DNA of 64,000 bases from Myrmaecium sp. VS I D KN 1 (taxonomy: Eukaryota; Ascomycota; Dothideomycetes; Valsariales; Valsariaceae): contig JADQAV010000017.1 of the NCBI GenBank assembly GCA_019775845.1, positions 496,001-560,000 on the forward strand, read 5' to 3'. A model generated the notes under the pieces. It made no database searches and had not been told where the DNA came from. It worked only from the letters and a program-made list of their open reading frames with translations. Shown here one piece after another: positions 56,807 to 64,000 of this stretch (positions are counted from its first letter, which is position 1; the number at the start of each line of letters is the position of its first letter). The position numbers and the translations under genes are program-made.

Positions 56807-59800
56807 ATGGCGCACGTATACGACATAGGGACGCGGGCGTGGCAGCCCGATCCCACCGAGGGCTGGGTTGCCTCCGAGCTCGAAGAAAAGCGCGTGGATG
56901 GGGAGAAGGTCACACTCGTCTTCCGGCTCGAGAATGGAGAGGTATGTGCGATGCGTGATGGCCGGGGAAGATCTGCGGCAGCGTACTGATGCGTGTCATG
57001 GCAGACCAAATCCGTCGAGACCACCCTCACTGCCCTCAGCGATAGCCGCAACGAGTCTCTACCACCTCTCATGAATCCCGCCATGCTGGAAGCCAGCGAT
57101 GACCTTACAAACTTGTCACATCTTAATGAGCCAGCGGGTACGTGTGGCGCCTGCTGTTGGACGTAAACAGGGGAGTTACTGACCCGCCATATGCAGTCCT
57201 GCAAGCTATCAAGCTTCGCTACCTCCAGAAGGAGATCTACACATACTCCGGCATCGTGCTCATCGCGACGAATCCTTTCGCGAGAGTGGACTCCCTCTAT
57301 GTGCCTGGAATGGTGCAAGTTTACGCGGGCAAGTCGAGATCGTCTCAGGCGCCCCATCTCTTCGCCATCGCCGAGGAAGCATTCGCGTAAGCTTCGCCGC
57401 TGGATTCTTGAGGTGTTGGCCGTGGAATAGAGACTGACAATGCGATTGTAGGGACATGTTGAGGGACCACCGGAACCAGACCATCGTCGTGTCTGGTGAG
57501 TCTGGTGCGGGTAAAACCGTCAGTGCCAAATACATCATGCGATACTTCGCTACCCGGGAGTCTCCCGACCACCCCGGCAAGCGATCGAAGGGTCAAGGAC
57601 GGGTGGATGCGATGAGTGAGACTGAGGAGCAGATCCTGGCGACCAACCCCATCATGGAAGCGTTCGGTAACGCCAAAACGACCCGAAACGACAACTCCTC
57701 CCGTTTCGGTAAATACATCGAGATCATGTTCAACAAGCAGACGGACATCATCGGCGCGAAGATCCGGGTATACCTCCTTGAGAGATCCAGGCTGGTCTTC
57801 CAACCGCTCAAGGAGCGTAACTACCACATCTTCTACCAACTGATTGCGGGTGCTTCGGATGAGGAGCGGGAGGAGCTTGGTCTTCTGCCGGTTGACCAGT
57901 TCGACTACCTTAACCAAGGCAGCTGCCCGACCATTGACGGCGTGGACGACAAGGCCGAATTCGATGCTACGCGCAAGTCTCTGACCACCATCGGCGTGGG
58001 GGCTGACAGTCAAGCTCAGATTTTCAAACTTCTTGCTGCCCTCTTGCATATTGGTAACATCAAGATCACGGCGACCAGGACGGACTCGCAGTTGGCTCCG
58101 GACGAGCCGTCCTTAGTCAAGGCTTGCCAGCTGCTCGGCATCAGCGCCCCTGATTTCGCCAAGTGGATCGTGAAGAAGCAGCTGATCACCCGTGGGGAGA
58201 AGATTATGTCCAATCTTACCCAGCAGCAAGCCCTCGTCGTCCGGGATTCCGTGGCGAAGTTTATCTACTCCAGCTTATTCGACTGGCTTGTGGAAACCAT
58301 CAATCACAGTCTCGCCCCTGAAGAGGTTCTCAGCCATGCTCAGTCCTTCATCGGTGTGTTGGATATCTACGGTTTCGAGCACTTTGCCAAGAACTCCTTT
58401 GAGCAGTTCTGTATCAACTACGCCAACGAGAAGCTGCAGCAGGAGTTCAACCAACACGTCTTCAAGTTGGAGCAGGAGGAGTACCTCCGCGAACAGATCG
58501 ACTGGACCTTCATCGACTTCGCGGACAATCAACCGTGTATCGACTTGATCGAAGGGAAGATGGGTGTTCTTTCTCTCCTTGATGAAGAGTCTCGCCTGCC
58601 TATGGGCTCCGATGAGCAATTTGTCACCAAGCTGCACCATAACTTTGCTGCCGACAAGCAAAAGTTCTACAAGAAGCCTCGGTTCGGCAAGTCGGCGTTC
58701 ACCGTCTGCCATTACGCTGTTGATGTCACGTACGAATCCGATGGGTTTATCGAAAAGAACAGGGACACTGTTCCCGACGAGCACATGGAGGTGCTTCGGG
58801 CTTCCTCCAACAAGTTCTTGGGTCAGGTTTTGGAAGTCGCCGCGAGCATCCGCGAGAAGGAGACTTCCTCAAGCAGCACCAAGCCGGGCACGGCAGTATC
58901 TGCGGGACGAAGGCTGGCGGTCAACAGAAAGCCCACATTGGGTGGAATCTTCAAGTCATCCCTCATCGAGCTCATGAAGACCATCAACTCTACTGACGTC
59001 CACTATATCCGCTGTATCAAGCCCAATGAGGCCAAGGAGGCTTGGAAGTTCGAAGGTCCGATGGTTCTTAGTCAGCTGCGAGCCTGCGGTGTCCTCGAGA
59101 CGGTCCGGATTAGCTGTGCCGGATATCCTACGCGTTGGACATACGAGGAGTTTGCGCTTCGGTATTACATGCTTGTGCCTTCGTCTTCTTGGACGCCGGA
59201 GATCAGGGATATGGCTGATGCCATTCTCAAGCGCGCCCTTGGGACGGAAACTAAGGATGGTCGGGACAAGTACCAACTTGGTCTGACGAAGATTTTCTTC
59301 CGGGCCGGTATGCTTGCTTTCCTCGAGAACTTGAGGACTGCACGTTTGAACGATGCGGCGATCATGATCCAGAAGAACCTCCGCTGCAAGTACTACAGGA
59401 GGAAGTATCTGGAGGCTCGGCAATCAGTCATCTCTCTTCAGTCTCTTTGCCGTGGCTTCCTGGCGCGCGAACGTGCACAGGAGTCGAGGCGCATCATGGC
59501 TGCCACTACTATCCAGCGTGTGTGGCGGGGTTCGAAGGAAAGGAAGAACTACCACCGCATCCGCAACGATATCATTCTCTTCGAGTCGCAGGCCAAGGGT
59601 TACCTCTTGCGGAAGCACCTCCTCGACGAGCGCCTCGGAAATGCTGCACGGATCATCCAACGCAACTGGAGATCTGCGAGGCAACTCAAAGGATGGCGCG
59701 AGTATCGCCGGAAGGTTACGATTGTCCAGAATCTCTGGCGTGGAAAGACTGCCCGTCGCGAATATAAGACTCTGCGCGAAGAAGCTCGCGATCTCAAGCA

Positions 59801-61822
59801 GATCTCCTACAAGCTGGAGAACAAGGTCGTGGAGCTTACGCAAGCATTGGGAACTATGAAGCGCGAGAACAAGGCGCTGCAGGGTCAGGTCCAAAACTAT
59901 GAGAGCCAGCTCCAGTCGTGGAAGACGAGAGGCAATGCTTTGGAGAACCGCACCAAGGAGCTGCAGGCGGAGGCCAACCAAGCCGGTATCACCGCTGCTC
60001 GTTTGAGCGTGATGGAGGAGGACTTCAAGAAGCTGCAGGCGAACTATGAAGAGAGCACGGCGAACATGAAGCGGTTACAGGAAGAGGAGAAACAGCTTCG
60101 TGAGTCTCTTAAGAAGACCACGGAAGAGCTGCAGGCTGCCAAGCATCGCAGCAGCCAATTCGAGCACGAGAAGTCATCACTCAGACAACAGCTGGCCGAG
60201 TTGCAGGATCAGCTGGAGTTGGCGAAGCGCAACGGTCCGTTTGTGGGTGAGATGCCAAATGGCAGCACTCAGGTCCCGACATCTGGCCTCATCAATCTGG
60301 TTTCCTCCAAGAAGCCCAAGCGACGTAGCGCTGGTGCCGAGATCAGGGAGATGGACAGGTACAGTACCACCTACAGCCCCCGGCCTGTTTCGATGGCTCT
60401 GGGACAGACGATCCATCGCCAGAACCTTTCGGGCTCTACCTTCAATCAGCTCGACAATGTTGAGATGGAGTTGGAGAACATCCTGGCCGATGAGGAGACT
60501 CTGAACAATGAGGTTACCATGGGTCTTATCCAGAACCTCAAAATCCCTTCGCCCACGACCACGCCACCACCAACCGATAAGGAGGTGTTGTTCCCGGCAT
60601 ACCTCATCAACCTTGTCACGTCCGAGATGTGGAACAACGGCTTCGTGAAGGAGTCGGAGCGGTTCTTGGCCAACGTTATGCAGTCCATCCAGCAGGAGGT
60701 CATGCAACACGATGGTGACGAAGCCATCAACCCGGGCGCTTTCTGGCTGTCCAACGTTCACGAGATGCTCTCCTTCGTCTTCCTGGCGGAGGACTGGTAC
60801 GAGCAGCAGAAGACGGATAACTACGAATACGACCGCCTCCTGGAGATCGTCAAGCATGATCTGGAGAGCCTTGAGTTCAACATCTACCACACCTGGATGA
60901 AGGTTCTCAAGAAGAAGCTCCACAAGATGATTGTGCCTGCTATCATCGAGTCCCAATCTCTGCCTGGTTTCGTGACGAATGAAAGCAGCAGGTTCCTTGG
61001 CAAGCTTCTCCAAACGAACAGCCAGCCGGCATACAGCATGGACAACCTTCTCAGTCTGCTCAACAATGTGTACAGGGCCATGAAGGCTTTCTACCTGGAA
61101 GACTCGATTATCACACAAACTGTGACTGAGCTGCTTCGCTTGGTAGGTGTGACTGCGTTCAATGACCTCTTGATGAGGAGGAACTTCCTTTCCTGGAAGC
61201 GTGGTCTTCAGATTAACTACAACATCACGAGGATTGAGGAATGGTGCAAGAGCCACGACATGCCCGAGGGTACATTGCAGCTGGAGCACTTGATGCAGGC
61301 AACGAAGCTGCTCCAGCTCAAGAAAGCGACCCTCAACGACATCGAGATCATCCAGGACATCTGCTGGATGCTGTCGCCGAACCAGATCCAGAAACTTCTC
61401 AACCAGTATCTCGTGGCGGACTACGAACAGCCTATCAATGGCGAGATCATGAAGGCCGTCGCTTCGAGGGTGACGGAAAAGAGCGACGTCCTGTTGCTCG
61501 CGGCTGTGGATATGGACGACAGCGGTCCGTACGAGATCGCCGAGCCTCGCGTCATCACGGCTTTGGAGACGTACACACCTTCTTGTAAGTTGACCAGGAC
61601 GTCATCGATGCTGTGATAAACTTTTGCTGACATACGTAATTAGGGCTGCAAACGCCACGACTCAAGCGGCTGGCGGAAATCGTGTCGGCGCAGGCGATGG
61701 CACAACAGGAGAAGATGGAGCAGGAATACGCGGCCAACGGGGAAAACGGCGACGGAGACATGCAAGGTATGAAGAACGGAGGCCTGCAAGGGTTGGCGAT
61801 CAGCGAGGTGGAAGGCGTATAA
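56807..61822 (+). CDS. Class V myosin
   Basis: Actin-based motor that carries secretory vesicles and organelles to the hyphal tip (MyoE/Myo2 type). Exons 56807-56941, 57005-57137, 57197-57386, 57452-61584 and 61644-61822; 1589 residues. It starts MAHVYDIGTRAWQPDPTEGW, the SH3-like subdomain. The motor has P-loop GESGAGKT (about 168), switch region NAKTTRNDNSSRFGKY and LDIYGFEHFAKNSFEQFCIN. Six IQ-type repeats follow (about 780-935), then a coiled coil (about 940-1080) and the cargo-binding dilute domain (about 1200-1490). The C-terminal exon gives WLQTPRLKRLAEIVSAQAMA and a short acidic tail. Three short first exons precede the very long fourth. Confidence 0.96.
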
Positions 61823-63151
61823 AGGGGAGGGGGCGTTTTCTTTTCCGAGAAAAAAAGCATCAGATCACCACTGTTGACGTGTCCACGACCAAGGCGATGA
61901 CAGACAGAGAGACGGCCGGCAGCAAGAGACGTTTTTTAGTTAGTTAGTGTTGGGTACATCGCGGGGACGTTTTTTATTTGGGGATTTTTATAATTTCTAC
62001 CTTCATCCTGGGGAAAGGGGGAGAGAGAAGAGAGAGGTAGCTACGCCATGTGTGTTTTTCCACTTCTTTTCTTCTTTTATTGGGAAGTGGGATGCTTGAG
62101 TTGTTGTATACCGGCCGCCGCTGCTACTTCCTCGATATGCATCTTCGCTGTAGTATTATTTGCTTTGCGGATAGATTTTTTCCTTTTATCTTCGTCCTTT
62201 CTGTTAACTTCTTCCTTTGGCATCTTCTGACCGAGTTCCTTTGCACTTTTCTCCCTTTCCCAGTACTATCACCGAATGTATACCTAATTGTTTGTTCACC
62301 CCCATGGCGACTACTGTACTGGTACTCGATTGCTCCGCGTATGTTATTCTAACCGCTACTGCTATTACTGCGACTTATACTGTATGTATGGCATAGAGGG
62401 ATCGTTATTTGTGGGCAGAATATATTGACGAATAGTACGCTATATTATTGCAAGGCATTATGATGGCATGGCCGGCTACATGCATGCATGCATGCAGCAG
62501 GCACGTTTCTGTGCATCTTCCCTCGTGCACCGAGCGGTTGCCTGCGTCTCGGTTGTCAAGGACGTCCGTTCGTTCATTCGTTCGCCGGTTCGTTCGCTCG
62601 CTCGTTCGCGCCTTCCTTGCTGCCTTGCCGGACAACGACGCTCGAGCATCGACTGCCTGCCTGCCTGCCTGACCGCAACACCAACGACAACCGACTGACT
62701 GACATCCTTCTTCTCCAGCTTCACACACATACTACACACATACACACACATACACCGTTGCACTGGACTTGGTACCACGCTGCTGACGGAGAAAAAAAGC
62801 ATGATCATATCACCAACAGAACTTTTTACTTCTCTTTTCTCATCTTCTGTTTCTGCTTCTGCTTCGGCCTCCACCGCTGCTGCTTGCTGGTCGACGTGAA
62901 GGAGAGCTACTACTACTACTACTACTACTACTAACTTGACGATCGCGCGCGTGCGTGTTCGATCAAGCACCTGACCGGAACGGACAGACCGTTTCACTGG
63001 CAGCTTCGCTGCCCGTTTCCCGGATTTTTCTCTCTTCATTTGGCTTACGAGATCCTTTCTTCTCGTTCCGTATCCGGCTTGCTTCTTCTTCTTCTTCTTT
63101 CCTTTTTTTCCCAGTCAGATATTCACTCCAACTCCCTCTCCGTACATCATC
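61823..63151. other. Intergenic between myosin V and the ZUP1-like gene
   Basis: No supported gene. Contains repetitive GCATGCATGCATGCAG (about 62481-62498), a TTCG-rich stretch (about 62565-62612), CA-rich sequence (about 62721-62757) and the (TAC)8 run. Confidence 0.5.
62908..62931 (+). repeat. (TAC)8 microsatellite
   Basis: Eight uninterrupted TAC units on the same strand as the run upstream of FUR1, 221 nt upstream of the ZUP1-like start codon. Confidence 0.95.
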
Positions 63152-64000
63152 ATGGCTCGGGAGATTCTCAAATGTCCGATGTGCGCGTTCGCCGTGTCGG
63201 ACGCGCGGGCGTACGATCTGCAACTTCACTTCGAACAGGAGCACACGGACGACTCGCCATTCAAGATCATCGAGCCGGTTGGGGAGGCTGCTCGCGGAGG
63301 AAAGAAGGAGGAGGAGGAGGAGGAGGAGGAGGAGGAGGAGGAGGAGAACGATTCGCGAGCGTCGCCGCTGCGGGAAGGCCCGGCTGATCCGGTCCAGGTC
63401 GATTGGGTGCACTGTCCTGAGGCGGAGTGCGATGAGATGATCGCTCTGGAGGACTTCAATGAGCACCTGAACTTCCATGAGCTGGAGAAGACGACGTTGG
63501 ATGAGGATGGCCCGCGTCGGGGGAGGATGCGGACTTACGGTCCGGAGTCGTCATCGGAGACACTGGTACCGGCTCATGGGGCGTCGCGGAAACGCCGACA
63601 CGTCCGGCGCCATCGTGATGATAGCGACGAGCACAGCGGCAAGTCGGGACTGCGTCGCTATGTGTCGACCAAGACTCGACATGGTAGGAAGACGGACGGT
63701 GTGCGGCAGGGTGTAAGCGGAGTTTCTTGAGCTGCCGGTGTTGCTCTGCTAACCGCTCAAATCAGACAGCTGAGCTCGGTCCCTATGCGTGGGAAGAGCA
63801 GATGCCGGCCTGGTTATACAAGAAGCTGCTTGACGGCCCGCGGGTCACGACCATCAATAAGATCGGCAGTGGTGGCCAGTTGGTCAGGGAGGAGGTTGTG
63901 GAGAACGAAACACATGGAGTCATCGAAGTCCTTGCCCAGCTGTCTGTTGCCGACAGAGATGTCGTCGAGGCGTATTACTGTCATCCTTGCGTAACTCACA
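63152..64000 (+). CDS. ZUP1-like C78 peptidase, 5' part (runs off the window)
   Basis: Only the 5' part is present. Exon 1 is 63152-63712 (187 codons) and exon 2 begins at 63766 and runs to or near the end of the window. Two zinc-finger-like elements are visible: CPMC with His26 and His31, and CPEAEC with HLNFH (about residues 90-110). Between them is a run of 13 Glu codons (63308-63346). After the intron comes LGPYAWEEQMPAWLYKKLLD, which fits fungal relatives of ZUP1/Mug105, deubiquitinases of the UfSP-type C78 fold that cleave K63 chains in mammals. The catalytic Cys region is beyond the window, so activity cannot be judged. Confidence 0.7.
63308..63346 (+). repeat. (GAG)13 coding microsatellite
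   Basis: Thirteen uninterrupted GAG codons give a poly-Glu tract between the two zinc-finger-like elements of the ZUP1-like protein. Confidence 0.95.

Overview
The window is chromosomal DNA from a filamentous ascomycete (Pezizomycotina). The gene set, the 50-80 nt GT-AG introns and the GC-rich coding sequence best suit a Eurotiomycete, perhaps an Aspergillus or Penicillium relative, but the order is inferred and not proven. It is ordinary, gene-dense euchromatin: 26 protein genes on both strands, almost all conserved housekeeping genes. I saw no transposon, virus-like element, rRNA, convincing tRNA or CRISPR array. Gene models were built by hand from donor and acceptor sites, reading phase and family conservation; UTRs are not resolved.

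Layout. 0-11 kb: AP-2 mu (+), a Spo12-like mitotic-exit protein (+), urease accessory protein UreF (+), an F-box protein (-), a 2EXR-type protein (+) and ribosome-biogenesis factor BRX1 (-). 11-20 kb: INO80 ATPase (+), mitochondrial tryptophanyl-tRNA synthetase (-) and the BAR protein RVS161/Hob3 (+). 21-33 kb: a conserved but unidentified 584-aa protein (-), SUMO E1 subunit AOS1 (+), GPI-mannosyltransferase subunit PBN1 (-), a SARAF-like membrane protein (+) and the cohesin release factor WAPL (-). 34-40 kb: uracil phosphoribosyltransferase FUR1 (+), elongation factor ELF1 (-) and the GTP-cyclohydrolase-II-like uracil catabolism protein URC1 (+). 40-43 kb: a 3.3-kb stretch without a convincing gene. 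43-64 kb: a small unknown protein, ribosomal protein eS1, Rheb GTPase, cytosolic seryl-tRNA synthetase, an SLC45/sucrose-type transporter, NAP1, class V myosin and a ZUP1-like C78 peptidase cut by the window end, all on +.

Functional links. FUR1 and URC1 lie 2.2 kb apart with only ELF1 between them, and both belong to uracil salvage and catabolism. UreF, about 30 kb away, activates urease, which would use urea from that route. Myosin V, RVS161 and AP-2 mu serve polarised growth and endocytosis; INO80, WAPL, NAP1 and ELF1 act on chromatin and transcription; BRX1, eS1 and the two synthetases serve translation. These look like genomic neighbours and not an operon-like system.

The most unusual signals are a nested pair of perfect dyads in the BRX1 promoter, several tiny coding exons (an ATG-only exon in ELF1, a CAC-TAG last exon in URC1), a duplicated acidic motif in WAPL, a fungal SARAF with a PPPY motif, and the unidentified 584-aa and 141-aa proteins.
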